The notes: generated by a model not told the origin, from the sequence alone. Shown: positions 19,507-28,894, counted from the stretch's first letter. The stretch: 64,000 bases of DNA from Anaerolineaceae bacterium UBA4775 (GCA_002403205.1 DHHJ01000036.1:1-64000); one strand, 5' to 3'. Program-made: numbers and translations.

Positions 19507-20684
19507 CACTGTTCGACCTTGGCACAGTTGGCAATGTTGTCCAATTTATCATAGCTGTATCCACTCCGGCTGACAGCGGTCACACAGAATGTGATTTCAC
19601 CGGATTTATCCGTGGGATCTGAAAGCAGCCTGAGCACGCCTTCCTCATCGGTCAGCCCGGAAGTTTCACCCCGGGTCACCGTCCCGACCCAGCCGCCCGT
19701 GATATCCACTCCCGGTACGGGATGATCGTCCTGGTCGCGTATCGTGATGGTGACGGCCGCCTGCCAGCCCGCATCGCCTGTCACCGGTTGGGCGTCGATT
19801 TCAGCCACCCGGATCGCACCGCCGCCCTCAACGGGCTGGAATGCTTCTGCCATCTCGGGCCGCTGGTACACGCGCACATGATCAACCCGCAAGAACTGCG
19901 GGAAGACCGTGGTCTCATCAGGGTATCCAGGCCAATTACCGCCCACGGCCAGGTTGATCAAAATGAAGTAAGGTTTATCAAACACCCACTCGCCCGGCAC
20001 CTGCTCGGGGGTGAGCTTAAAGAATTGCTCATCATCAACATACCAGCGGATTTCCCCTGGCTCCCACTCGATGGCATAGGTGTGGAATTCTTCCGTAAGG
20101 GTCCCATCGGGAAAGGTGGTGAAATGCCCCACACCGCCAGAACCGGAATACCCGGGCCCATGCACGGTGCCATAGATATGCCTGGGCTGGCGCCCGATGT
20201 ACTCCATGATGTCGATCTCGCCGCTGGCAGGCCAGGGAACCTGGTCAATATCTGCGCCCAACATCCAAAACGCAGGCCAAATGCCATTCCCATAGGGGAG
20301 CTGCATGCGCGCTTCTGCACGGCCATAGGTGAAGGAAAACAAACCCTGGGTTTTGATGCGCCCGGAGGTGTAATTCCGCCGGACGAAGAATTCATCCCGT
20401 GCCTCAATCACCAGCTGACCGTCTTCCAGGCGAACATTTTCAGGCCGGTCGGTATAAAACTGCCACTCGTTGTTACCCCAGCCATGGCCACCGACTTCCA
20501 TCTCCCACCTGGTGGGGTCAAGCTCCTCGCCGTCAAACTCGTCCGCCCAGATCAAGGTCCAGCCTTCGCGTTCCCATTCTGGGGGTGCTGCCGTCTCTGC
20601 TCCGCAGCCTGCCAAAACCAGCGCAGCCAGCAGGAAAATCGATCCAAACCTATGTCGAAAATCATTTTTCAATGCCATGTCCAT
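19506..20684 (-). CDS. GH16 endo-beta-glucanase (laminarinase-like) lipoprotein
   Basis: A secreted, lipid-anchored endo-beta-1,3(4)-glucanase. The 392-residue product has a signal peptide ending in LVLAGC, a GH16 jelly roll, and the retaining catalytic signature GEIDIMEYIG (nucleophile and acid Glu about residues 156 and 161). A C-terminal Ig-like region of about 90 residues with several Cys follows (about 300-390). It would cut laminarin or mixed-linkage glucan outside the cell, supplying the ABC importer. The start overlaps the GH3 gene by about 20 bases; TTG 20690 or ATG 20678 are alternatives. Confidence 0.9.
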   Translation of the reverse strand: MDMALKNDFRHRFGSIFLLAALVLAGCGAETAAPPEWEREGWTLIWADEFDGEELDPTRWEMEVGGHGWGNNEWQFYTDRPENVRLEDGQLVIEARDEFFVRRNYTSGRIKTQGLFSFTYGRAEARMQLPYGNGIWPAFWMLGADIDQVPWPASGEIDIMEYIGRQPRHIYGTVHGPGYSGSGGVGHFTTFPDGTLTEEFHTYAIEWEPGEIRWYVDDEQFFKLTPEQVPGEWVFDKPYFILINLAVGGNWPGYPDETTVFPQFLRVDHVRVYQRPEMAEAFQPVEGGGAIRVAEIDAQPVTGDAGWQAAVTITIRDQDDHPVPGVDITGGWVGTVTRGETSGLTDEEGVLRLLSDPTDKSGEITFCVTAVSRSGYSYDKLDNIANCAKVEQ

Positions 20685-22563
20685 AGGCAAATAGTGGTTC
20701 TGTATCGTAGCTGCCTAAGGGCAGTTGCTCCATCGAGGCCGGCCAGGTGAAGGGGGTCTTCCCCACAAAAGGCGCATCGCCGAAGAGCACATCGGCCACA
20801 CCCTGGCCTTCTGTGCCGGGCAGCCAGATGGCCACCCAGGCGTCAGCCAGGTCAAGGGCTTCGGTGATCACCAGCGGGCGCCCAGACATCACCAGGACTA
20901 CCACACGCTCACTGCGCTCAGCGACCCTGGAAATTAGCTCGATCTCGAGGTCACTGAGGGTCAGGTCGCTGGAATCGCCCTCACCTTCAGCATACGGGTT
21001 CTCAGCGATCACAACAATGCCCACATCCGCAATGGCAGGATTGCCATTTCCATCAAGGATGTGGTCATACTTGCCAAAGCGGTTATAAAAGAGCAGGCCA
21101 TCAAAGGCATCTTCAAAGGCTGTTTTTATGGTTGTGCCCGGGGTGATCGGCCCTTTGCCGCCCTGCCAGGTGATCGTCCAGCCGCCGCACTGGATGCCAA
21201 TGTCATCGGCGCCCTCTCCAGCCAAAAAGATCAACCGTGTATCTTTGGCAATGGGCAGGACATCCGCATCGTCCTTGAGCAGGACGGCCGATTTTGCCAC
21301 CGCTTCCCTGGCCAGGGTACGGTGCGGCTCACTCCCCACCAGATCGAGCAATGCGGGGTCAGAAAATGGGCGTTCAAACAAGCCTAACTGAAACTTCACC
21401 GTGAGGATGCGGCGCACCGCATCATCAATGCGTTCCTCGGAAATATCCCCGTTTTCCACTGCCATGGTCATCGCATCGATAAAGAGTTTGTAGTTATAGG
21501 GCACCATGTTCATATCAATGCCGGCATTGATGGCTGTCACCACCGATTCGTAGAAATTGGGCCCAATCTGGTTGATGGCTTGCCAATCGGAGACCAAGAA
21601 CCCCTCGAAACCGAGTTCACCTTTGAGCACATCGGTCAATAGGTACTTGTGCCCATGCAATTTGGTGCCGTTCCAGCTGCTGTAAGAGACCATGACTGAT
21701 TGCGCACCGGCCTCAATGTTCGCCTGGTAAGGCGGCAAATGAATTTGGCGCAGGGCCGCTTCGTCAACTCGCATATCGCCCTGGTCGATCTCCCAATTGG
21801 GTTGAAGCGAGGACCCCCACACTGTCCCGCCGTCGCCAACGTAGTGTTTGGGGGTGCCCAATGCCGTCAGCGGGTCAGCCAGGCTATCGCCTTGTAGGCC
21901 TTCCAAGTAGGCAACGCTCAGCTCTGACACCAGGTCGGTGTTTTCGCTGAAGACCTCATACGTGCGGCCCCAGCGAATATCCTGCGCAACAGCCAGGACC
22001 GGGGCATAATTCCAGTGGATATTGGTGGCCGCCATTTCGATAGCGGTCACCCGGACGATCTCTCGCACCAGGTCGGGGTCCCTGGTCGCCCCCAGGCCGA
22101 TATTGTGCGGGAAGATCACCGCGCCCTTCAAGTTGTTGTGACCGTGAACAGCATCGATGCCGTAAATGATGGGAATCCCCAGGCGGGTATCGAGGGCGGC
22201 TGCCTGGTAGGCATCCACCATATCCGCCCAGGCTGCAGGGGTATTTTCACGGGGTGTGCCCCCGCCCCCGCTCAGAACCCCGCCGATGAAATAGTCATAC
22301 ACTGCGTCCGGGGTGATGCTGCCTTTTTCAATCAAGGTCATCTGGCCGATCTTTTCTTCCAGTGTCATACGGCTCAACAGGTCCGCCGCTCGGTCTGCTG
22401 CGGGCAGATCGGGGTCGAGGTAATCCGGAACAAGAATCTCAGCAGAAGTCTCTACGCCTTCACCGGCCCGGGGCAGATCTTCCACTGCCGTCTCAGCTGC
22501 CGGCTGGCAAGCGGATAAAAGCATGAACAATAATATCAAGACTGCAAATAATTTCTTCATCAT
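20662..22563 (-). CDS. GH3 beta-glucosidase, lipoprotein
   Basis: A 633-residue exported GH3 enzyme with lipobox MLLSAC. GH3 landmarks are the (alpha/beta)8 domain with GIPIIYGIDAVHG, KHYVGDGGT (the KHF-type motif) and the nucleophile Asp in GFLVSDWQAI (about residue 326), followed by the second alpha/beta sandwich domain. Members of this arrangement are beta-glucosidases or exo-1,3/1,4-glucanases releasing glucose from non-reducing ends. The ATG at 22563 lies one base past the preceding stop; no strong ribosome site is visible, so translation is probably coupled. Confidence 0.9.
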   Translation of the reverse strand: MMKKLFAVLILLFMLLSACQPAAETAVEDLPRAGEGVETSAEILVPDYLDPDLPAADRAADLLSRMTLEEKIGQMTLIEKGSITPDAVYDYFIGGVLSGGGGTPRENTPAAWADMVDAYQAAALDTRLGIPIIYGIDAVHGHNNLKGAVIFPHNIGLGATRDPDLVREIVRVTAIEMAATNIHWNYAPVLAVAQDIRWGRTYEVFSENTDLVSELSVAYLEGLQGDSLADPLTALGTPKHYVGDGGTVWGSSLQPNWEIDQGDMRVDEAALRQIHLPPYQANIEAGAQSVMVSYSSWNGTKLHGHKYLLTDVLKGELGFEGFLVSDWQAINQIGPNFYESVVTAINAGIDMNMVPYNYKLFIDAMTMAVENGDISEERIDDAVRRILTVKFQLGLFERPFSDPALLDLVGSEPHRTLAREAVAKSAVLLKDDADVLPIAKDTRLIFLAGEGADDIGIQCGGWTITWQGGKGPITPGTTIKTAFEDAFDGLLFYNRFGKYDHILDGNGNPAIADVGIVVIAENPYAEGEGDSSDLTLSDLEIELISRVAERSERVVVLVMSGRPLVITEALDLADAWVAIWLPGTEGQGVADVLFGDAPFVGKTPFTWPASMEQLPLGSYDTEPLFAYGHGIEK

Positions 22564-22564
22564 T

Positions 22565-23920
22565 TCACTCAAATTTCAATAGGGTGATCGTATACCCGGG
22601 CAGATGCCATGAGTCCCCGAGCTGTTCACCGCTGGCATCCAGCGCGTGCAGCAGGTTCGCTTCATCAAACCGCCACACTGCTGCCAGGTTGGCGTCCTCA
22701 CCTTCAATCAAAACCGGCGGGTTCTGCGCTGCAGACCCTAAATTCACAATAATGACCGCCAGGCCCCCTTCGGTGCCAGTAGCAGCATAAATACCCAGGT
22801 CAGGGTCATCGCAGGCGGCAAAGACCAGGTCCTGGCCGAAAGCCTGGTAGATTTGGTACACATAATAGGTCGGCCGGGGTTGAGAGCGGGCCAGCAAACC
22901 ATACCCGCCAATGCTGGGATGGCTTTGCAACGAAAAATAATTGACGATATCCACCTGGTTTGTGATCATGCGCCCGAGGGCATCGGCCCACCAGATGGCA
23001 TTCATGAAGGAATCCGGCGTCGCCTCTCCCCCAATGGCATTCGACCAGTGCGAATTGACCTCCGTCACAGCGATGGGCTTATTTTCGCCGGTCTTCTCGA
23101 AGATCAAGGCACGCAAATAAGGGATGATCTCATCCCATTCTTTGGAAGCCGCGGCTAACTCCTCAATGGTGGCCGCCCGCCCTCCCCCGCCTTGTGGAAA
23201 AGGATAGCGGTGAATGGAAACAATATCCACCAGGTCGCCATTGGCCTCAAGAAATTCGCTCATCCAATCCAGGCCAAAGGGGTCCTTGGGCGTGCTGGCC
23301 AGGTCAGGCCCGAATTGATGCAGCTCAGGCCCAATCAAGAGAATCGACTCGTCGACCGCCTTCATCGCCTCAGCAAAGGACCGCCAATCAGCGTTGAATT
23401 GCTCCACGCCATAGTCGGGGACGCCGCGCGCTGTGGCATAGAGGGTCGGTTCATTCCCAATGGCCCAATAGCGAATGCCGTAGTCGTTATCGATATTGGC
23501 GTAGCGCACCAACGCAGCCGCTTTTTCAGGACTTCCCCCAAACAAGCGCACATTCAGACTGACCTCACTCCCCAATTGCCGGGCAAGTGTCACGAACTGA
23601 TCAACCTGGTAAGGCTGCAGGTCGTTCTCATCGCCCCAGTTTCCCCCTGGGAAGCGAACCAGCGTCACGCCAGCAGCCTGGGCATAAGGCAGGGTTTGAT
23701 CCGTAACGACAGCCCAGGGGCCATGATTCACACAATAAACCAGTGAATTGATGGGTCCCTGGGTTATCGCCGGGGCTACCAGGCAGGTGCCTGGTGTCAC
23801 TTCTGGGGCTTGGATGGGTTCAGAGATGGGTACCTCACCGGGTGTACAGGCGCTAATCCATACCAGCCCAATGGCCAATAGGAATAAAAGCACACGTCGG
23901 GATTGGCTTCTATTCAGCAT
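22565..23920 (-). CDS. Clan GH-A glycoside hydrolase-like lipoprotein
   Basis: A 451-residue exported lipoprotein (lipobox WISAC). A TIM-barrel glycosidase fold is suggested by RFPGGNWGDEND, the acid/base motif YWAIGNEPTLY and a probable nucleophile in IAVTEVNSHW; a beta-sandwich domain follows at the C terminus. This pattern occurs in clan GH-A families such as GH39, GH51 and GH79-like enzymes, and I cannot name the family. It is the first hydrolase gene after the ABC permeases, so it probably acts on the same beta-glucan or an associated polysaccharide. Confidence 0.75.
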   Translation of the reverse strand: MLNRSQSRRVLLFLLAIGLVWISACTPGEVPISEPIQAPEVTPGTCLVAPAITQGPINSLVYCVNHGPWAVVTDQTLPYAQAAGVTLVRFPGGNWGDENDLQPYQVDQFVTLARQLGSEVSLNVRLFGGSPEKAAALVRYANIDNDYGIRYWAIGNEPTLYATARGVPDYGVEQFNADWRSFAEAMKAVDESILLIGPELHQFGPDLASTPKDPFGLDWMSEFLEANGDLVDIVSIHRYPFPQGGGGRAATIEELAAASKEWDEIIPYLRALIFEKTGENKPIAVTEVNSHWSNAIGGEATPDSFMNAIWWADALGRMITNQVDIVNYFSLQSHPSIGGYGLLARSQPRPTYYVYQIYQAFGQDLVFAACDDPDLGIYAATGTEGGLAVIIVNLGSAAQNPPVLIEGEDANLAAVWRFDEANLLHALDASGEQLGDSWHLPGYTITLLKFE

Positions 23921-23938
23921 CCTTCATCCAAATTTAGG

Positions 23939-25006
23939 CTATTTTTCCACACCGGTGATGACCACGCCCTGCATGAAGACGCGCTGGGCAAAGAAGAAGA
24001 TGACCACCGGGATTACTGCAGAAATTAGCGAAGCAGCCTGGATCAGGTTGGTTTGACCTGCGTACAGGTTGTTAAAAGCCGTCAAGCCGATCGTGATGGG
24101 GAACTTCTCAGGATAACCCACCAGGTAGATCAGGGGGTTGAAGTAGTCATTCCAGGCCCAGAAGAAGTGGAACAACGAAACAGCCGTCAGCGCCGGGACC
24201 GATTGCGGGAGGATGATCGAGAAGAAAATCCGTAGAGGGCTGGCGCCGTCGATCATGGCGGCTTCGTCCAAATCCATGGGGATCGACATGATAAATTGGC
24301 GGATCAAAAACACATTGGTACCCCACCCAAAGAAGGCGGGCACCATCAGGGGCAACCATGTGCCAACCCACCCGAGCTGTAAGTAGACAAAATAAGTGGG
24401 GATCAGGGTCACCGCACCCGGCAAGATCACCGTGGAAAGCATGAGCATAAAGAGCACATTCTTCCTCGGGATGCGAAACCGGGCAAAACCATAAGCAACC
24501 AGCGCTGAAGAGAACACCGCACCAAAAGTCGTGATGCCAGCATACTTGAGCGTATTCCATAGCAACCTGGGGAAATTGATCGTGTTCCAGGCTTTCCTAA
24601 AGTTATCCCATTGCGGGTCGAATTCCCAGTCGCGATCAAGGGCCCGCCAAGAGCCTTGCCAGGTGATCAACCCTTCTTCAGGGTTCTGGATATCTACAAA
24701 TTGGCTTTCCTGTCTTCCCCTGACGACCAGCGCCATATCCCTGATGCTGCCATCTTCCATAGGCACCCGGTAAACAGGATAGTTCTCACCTTCATATTCA
24801 AATTGCGCTTCAGTGGCAGGCCACCAGGGCGCGCCGATCTGGCTGAACTGGGCATCGGTCTTCAAGGCGGTCACGATGCCGTACATCAAAGGAATAAGGA
24901 AGAGGGTTAATATCGCAATGGTAAAACTGGTCACCAAAATGGCTGTGATCCGGTTGCGAACTTTGCGCGACAGAGGTTTTCGTCGTTTGACATCCTGGCT
25001 GCTCAT
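23939..25006 (-). CDS. Sugar ABC transporter permease, MalG type
   Basis: Inner-membrane permease of a CUT1-type oligosaccharide importer. The 355-residue protein has the EAA loop that contacts the ATPase (DEAAMIDGASPLRIFFSIILPQ region) and six transmembrane segments. Between the first and second helix is an unusually long external stretch of about 100 residues, against roughly 40 in MalG. The ATG at 25006 is preceded by AGGAGG and overlaps the stop of the MalF-type gene as ATGA. No ATPase subunit is encoded here, so a shared MsmK/UgpC-type ATPase elsewhere is expected. Confidence 0.92.
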   Translation of the reverse strand: MSSQDVKRRKPLSRKVRNRITAILVTSFTIAILTLFLIPLMYGIVTALKTDAQFSQIGAPWWPATEAQFEYEGENYPVYRVPMEDGSIRDMALVVRGRQESQFVDIQNPEEGLITWQGSWRALDRDWEFDPQWDNFRKAWNTINFPRLLWNTLKYAGITTFGAVFSSALVAYGFARFRIPRKNVLFMLMLSTVILPGAVTLIPTYFVYLQLGWVGTWLPLMVPAFFGWGTNVFLIRQFIMSIPMDLDEAAMIDGASPLRIFFSIILPQSVPALTAVSLFHFFWAWNDYFNPLIYLVGYPEKFPITIGLTAFNNLYAGQTNLIQAASLISAVIPVVIFFFAQRVFMQGVVITGVEK

Positions 25007-25980
25007 TTTCGTTCCTCCTGTGCGTAATATACCCAGTACTTTGCTGTGCCAAACAAAATAATCGTCAGGATCAGTGAGAAAATAAACATCAGCCACGCCA
25101 ATGTCGCACCATAGCCCATATTGAAGAAGGAAAACGACTGTTTGTAGAAGTAAACCATATAGAAACGGGTCATCCCCTGGGGGAACCCCGTCCCGCCATT
25201 CAGCACAAACGGCGCCAGGAAGTATTGCAGTGAACCGATGACACCCAGCACAAGCTGATAAAAAATCACCGAGGTGATCATCGGGATTGTGATCCGAAAC
25301 AGACGCGTAAACCAGCCGGCGCCATCAATTTCGGCAGCCTCATACAGCTCGGTGGGCACGCCTTGCAACCCTGCCAGGAAGATGATCATCGCGTTGCCAA
25401 CCCCCCACAAACCGAACATGGTATAGGCATAATAGACCAGCCTGGGATCTGCCAGCCAGCGCAGCCCTTGGGTGCCCGTGGCCTGGATGCCCGTTAAGTT
25501 TTCAATAATGATGTTGATCCAACCGGTTTGCTCATTCAAAACCCCATTCCAAATCAGCACGGTGGCGACAAGGGGAATCATGGAAGGCATGTAAAAAAGG
25601 GTCCGGTAAAGTGCTTTCCCAATCACATTTTTCGAATTGAGAAGGATCGCTAAAAACAATGCAAAACCCAGGCTAATGGGCAGGGAAATGGCGGCAAAAT
25701 GGAGCGTCCGGGTGAAGGACAGCCTGACTTCCTGGTCAACCATGATAGCCCGCTGCCAGTTAGACAGTCCGATAAAGACGGTATCTTCTGGCACAGCGGG
25801 GGTATAGCGTAACAGTGAAAAGACAAACGAAGCGATCATAGGCAGCAAATAAAACAACAAGAAACCGATCATCCATGGGCTCAGGAAGAACAACCCCCAG
25901 CGGGCTTCCTTTTTCCTGATCTTGGTCATGGGTTCTTTGGTTTCTTTTTCCAGTGATCGCGCAGCATCAAGCACTGTCAT
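25003..25980 (-). CDS. Sugar ABC transporter permease, MalF type
   Basis: Partner permease of the importer, 325 residues with six membrane segments and the EAA loop YEAAEIDGAGWFTRLFRITIP-like near residues 215-235. It starts 80 bases after the stop of the binding-protein gene, and a strong stem-loop lies in that gap. Its stop overlaps the next permease start. Such MalF/MalG pairs form the channel heterodimer for di- and oligosaccharides; here beta-gluco-oligosaccharides are inferred from the hydrolases and phosphorylases downstream. Confidence 0.92.
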   Translation of the reverse strand: MTVLDAARSLEKETKEPMTKIRKKEARWGLFFLSPWMIGFLLFYLLPMIASFVFSLLRYTPAVPEDTVFIGLSNWQRAIMVDQEVRLSFTRTLHFAAISLPISLGFALFLAILLNSKNVIGKALYRTLFYMPSMIPLVATVLIWNGVLNEQTGWINIIIENLTGIQATGTQGLRWLADPRLVYYAYTMFGLWGVGNAMIIFLAGLQGVPTELYEAAEIDGAGWFTRLFRITIPMITSVIFYQLVLGVIGSLQYFLAPFVLNGGTGFPQGMTRFYMVYFYKQSFSFFNMGYGATLAWLMFIFSLILTIILFGTAKYWVYYAQEERK

Positions 25981-26006
25981 AGTATCACCTCACACCCTGT
26001 TTGTTA

Positions 26007-26036
26007 TCAGCCTGGGCAGATCACCACCCAGGCTGA
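26007..26036 (-). promoter_or_regulatory. Intergenic stem-loop between binding-protein and permease genes
   Basis: A 10-bp stem (26007-26016 with 26027-26036, core CAGCCTGGG) and a 10-nt loop lie between the binding-protein stop and the permease start, with no T-run. Such structures in sugar ABC operons often stabilise the upstream mRNA part and lower permease expression. Confidence 0.5.
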
Positions 26037-26060
26037 AAACGAAATATTATTTACTCGATG

Positions 26061-27058
26061 CTACTGAGCTGCATCAAAGATTTTCTGCAGGTCTTCGCGC
26101 AGGATTTCCATCTCTGCGTCCATGTCCAAACCCGGTGTGTTGGCTGCGTAGTTCCAGAATTCGTTGTAACGATCGGTGGTCTCAAGGAACGAAGGCATCC
26201 AGCTTTCATGGTTGGGGTTGTCGGCATAGGCCATGCTGGCTACCACCACGTCCCAGTTGAGTGTCTTGCCAGGGAAGTTGGCTGCTGTGTAATCATCAAA
26301 GTAAGCATCTTGCAGCGAGAGGCGAGCGGGCATGCCACTGTAGATTTGGAGCAGTTTTGGCGCGACTTCTTCGCTGAGCAAATAGGTCAGCACTTGGAAG
26401 GCGGCATCCGGGTTCTTGCTGCCCTTGGGGATACCGAAGGTATCGGCATGCATCTTTGAGGTGATCGTGCCCTGGTAGGATGGGGTCGCACCCAGATCCC
26501 AATCCCAAGAGACATCGCCCAATGCCCAGGGTGCAACGTACCACATGTGCATGTGGATCATGGCCAGGTTGCCGGACGAGAAGGGCCCGCCGGGGCCTTG
26601 CAGGAAGTCGGCACCACCGTAAGGGCCATTGGGGATGAACCAGTCATTCCACCAGCCGTCATAGGTCCATTTCCAGGCAGCCTGCCAGGGTTCCGGGATC
26701 TGTGCGGTTACACCGTCTTCGGCTAAAAGATCACCGGCGCCAAAGAAGGTGCCGATGCCGCGTGGGTCGGTCCACTGGTTCATGAAACCAAACTGAACGA
26801 TGTTTTCCGGATCGAATTCTTCCTGGGTCGCATCGAAACCATTGGCATCCACGGTCAGCATCATGGCCACTTCGCGCAGGGTGTCCATATCCCACTCTGC
26901 TTCTGTGCCATCCGGCCAGACATAGGGCTCACCGTATTGCGCAGGGGGATAGTTCAGGCCAGCCTCGTCAAACAGGTCGAAGTTGTAGATCATGAAGGAC
27001 GGGAAAATGCCAAAGGGGATACCCAATTGGCCCTGTTCCTGAACCAGGTAAAAATCAA
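26061..27058 (-). pseudogene. Sugar ABC transporter substrate-binding protein, 5'-truncated
   Basis: The reading frame encodes about the last 330 residues of a CUT1 extracellular sugar-binding protein, with the segment IPFGIFPSFMIYNFDLFDEAGL and aromatic-rich sugar-binding surfaces. The signal peptide and about the first 100-150 residues are absent. Coding similarity persists in frame upstream of the nominal TTG at 27026 (FYLVQEQGQLG), and a TGA is then met at about 27084. At about 27056 the sequence passes directly into an oppositely oriented LacI gene that is also truncated. As read, no export signal remains, so the protein should be non-functional unless the junction is an assembly artefact. 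Confidence 0.75.
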
Positions 27059-27973
27059 CCCAGCCCGGTTGCCCGCAGCTTGATCACCGGCCGCACGCAT
27101 GTGTTGGGTTTGGTCGTCCCAATGATCGTCAGCAGCCTTTTCAAAGACCCCTTTTTCAGTTTGCTTGCCCAGGGCATTTCATCCACCTGCAATACAAACG
27201 ATTATACGTTGATGCTATGGCTGATTGAAACTGACCATGAAAAACGCACCTATGAAAATATCATCAACAACCGCCTGATTGATGGGATCATCGTCGCTTC
27301 AAGCATGATTGGCGATTCTCTCATCGAGAGGCTGGTCCAAAAGAAGATGCCCCTGGTCCAAATTGGCCGCAATGATTGCCCGGAAGTGAGCAGCGTCGAT
27401 GCGGACAACGTCCACGGCGCCATGCTTGCTGTCAGGCACCTGGTCAACATTGGGAGGCAGAAACTGGCCACCGTCACCGGGCAAATGGCGCTTTACAGCG
27501 GCGTTGACCGTTTGGTAGGATTTAAACGCGGCTTAGAGGAAAACAACCTGCTCATCCTGGAAGAACGGATTGCCTTTGGCAACTTCACCGAGGAGAGTGG
27601 CTATAATCAAACCAAACTCCTGCTCTCACGAACGGAATTCGACGGCCTGTTCGTCGCCAGTGATACCATGGCCTTCGGCGCCATCCAGGCCATCCAGGAG
27701 GTGGGCTTACGCACACCTGAAGACATTGCTGTGGTGGGTTTTGACGATATCCCCGCATCTGGCCATTACCATTTGCCCCTCACAACCATCCGCCAGCCGA
27801 TCCAAAACCTGGGGTCCATCGCCGCCCAGACTCTCATCGACCGCCTCGACCGAAAAGATACGGGCACGCCCCGCCGCATCATCCTCCCTACGGAACTTGT
27901 CATCCGGGAGTCAACAATGAAGACGGAATTATCAAACCGGTTTCCCCAGGTTTCGGTTCCGAAAACAACGTAG
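27056..27973 (+). pseudogene. LacI-family regulator lacking its DNA-binding domain
   Basis: About 305 residues of a LacI/GalR regulator remain, beginning at the hinge helix (QPSPVARSL) and continuing through the periplasmic-binding-protein-like effector domain (ITGRTHVLGLVVP, later VVGFDDIPASGHYHLPLTTI). The N-terminal helix-turn-helix of about 50-55 residues is missing, so operator binding should be lost. A TTG at 27080 could start translation, but there is no ribosome site. The gene faces away from the sugar-uptake locus, the normal position for its local repressor. See the finding on the junction. Confidence 0.8.
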
Positions 27974-28003
27974 AGCAATTTGATGGTCATTACACGGGGG
28001 ATA

Positions 28004-28012
28004 TGCTAAAAT
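28004..28012 (+). promoter_or_regulatory. Extended -10 promoter close to the amrB start
   Basis: TGCTAAAAT ends 6 bases before the ATG at 28019, with no ribosome site between. Transcription would begin at or next to the start codon, which suggests a leaderless mRNA. Confidence 0.5.
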
Positions 28013-28018
28013 TTAATC

Positions 28019-28870
28019 ATGATGAACGCCAAGCGAACCGTCCGCCCGTCCCCCATCGCGGGCACATGGTACAGCGCCAATCCGAGCCGGCTCAAGGATA
28101 CCGTTTCCAGATATATCGACGATGCCAGGAACCCAGTCCTGCCGGGCGAGGTGCTTGCCCTGGTGGCCCCGCATGCCGGTTATCTCTATTCGGGGTCTGT
28201 GGCCGGGCATGCCTTCAAAACTGTTCAGGGAACATCGTTCGATCATGTGTGCGTGCTTTCGCCCATGCACCAATACTACCCTCAGCCCTTGCTGACCAGC
28301 GCACACCAGGCTTACCGCACGCCCCTGGGAGAGATCCCCCTGGCAGATGCCATCCTCACCCAAATCAACACCCGCCTCAAAGCCAAGAGCGGTCTTGAGC
28401 TGCACCCTGTCGCCAATGACCAGGAGCATTCGCTTGAAATTGAGCTGCCTTTCCTCCAGGTAGCTCTAGAAGGTGAATTCAGCCTGATCCCGATCATGAC
28501 CCGTGATCAATCACGCAAGACAGCCCAAGTTCTGGGTGAGGTGATCGCCGAGGTTCTCAACCCATCCACCTGCCTGATTGTCGCCAGCAGCGACCTGTCT
28601 CATTTTTACAGCGAGTCACAAGCCAACGTGCTGGACGAGCGCGTCCTGACGGCGCTGGCTGCGTTTTCGCCTGATGCACTGTTCGACCTCAAGGACCGGG
28701 GCCAGGGTCAGGCATGCGGACTGGCACCCATCGTTGCGGCTTTGTGGGCTGCAGCGGCATGGGGCGCCACGGACGTTACCCTGCTTAACTACGACACCTC
28801 GGCCTCAACCACGGGGGACACCACCTCGGTGGTGGGCTACGCCGCAGCTGCGGTCACCCGCCCGAGCTGA
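28019..28870 (+). CDS. amrB: AmmeMemoRadiSam system protein B (MEMO1 family)
   Basis: A 283-residue MEMO1-family protein, related in fold to class III extradiol dioxygenases. Typical features are RPSPIAGTWY at the start, LVAPHAGYLYSGSVAGHAF, NDQEHSLEIELPFLQ and IVASSDLSHFYS, which carry the His and Asp residues of the metal site. In many genomes it is linked to AmmeMemoRadiSam protein A and a radical SAM protein; neither is adjacent here. The biochemical role of the system is unsettled. ATG at 28019 or 28022; no Shine-Dalgarno, and a -10 element directly upstream. Confidence 0.92.
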   Translation: MMNAKRTVRPSPIAGTWYSANPSRLKDTVSRYIDDARNPVLPGEVLALVAPHAGYLYSGSVAGHAFKTVQGTSFDHVCVLSPMHQYYPQPLLTSAHQAYRTPLGEIPLADAILTQINTRLKAKSGLELHPVANDQEHSLEIELPFLQVALEGEFSLIPIMTRDQSRKTAQVLGEVIAEVLNPSTCLIVASSDLSHFYSESQANVLDERVLTALAAFSPDALFDLKDRGQGQACGLAPIVAALWAAAAWGATDVTLLNYDTSASTTGDTTSVVGYAAAAVTRPS

Positions 28871-28894
28871 ACGAACAAACTCCTCAAGGCTGCC

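Noticed and set aside
24357..24380. CCAACCCACC, like the REP ends
   Set aside because: It is within a permease coding region, has no inverted partner, and is accounted for by codons.
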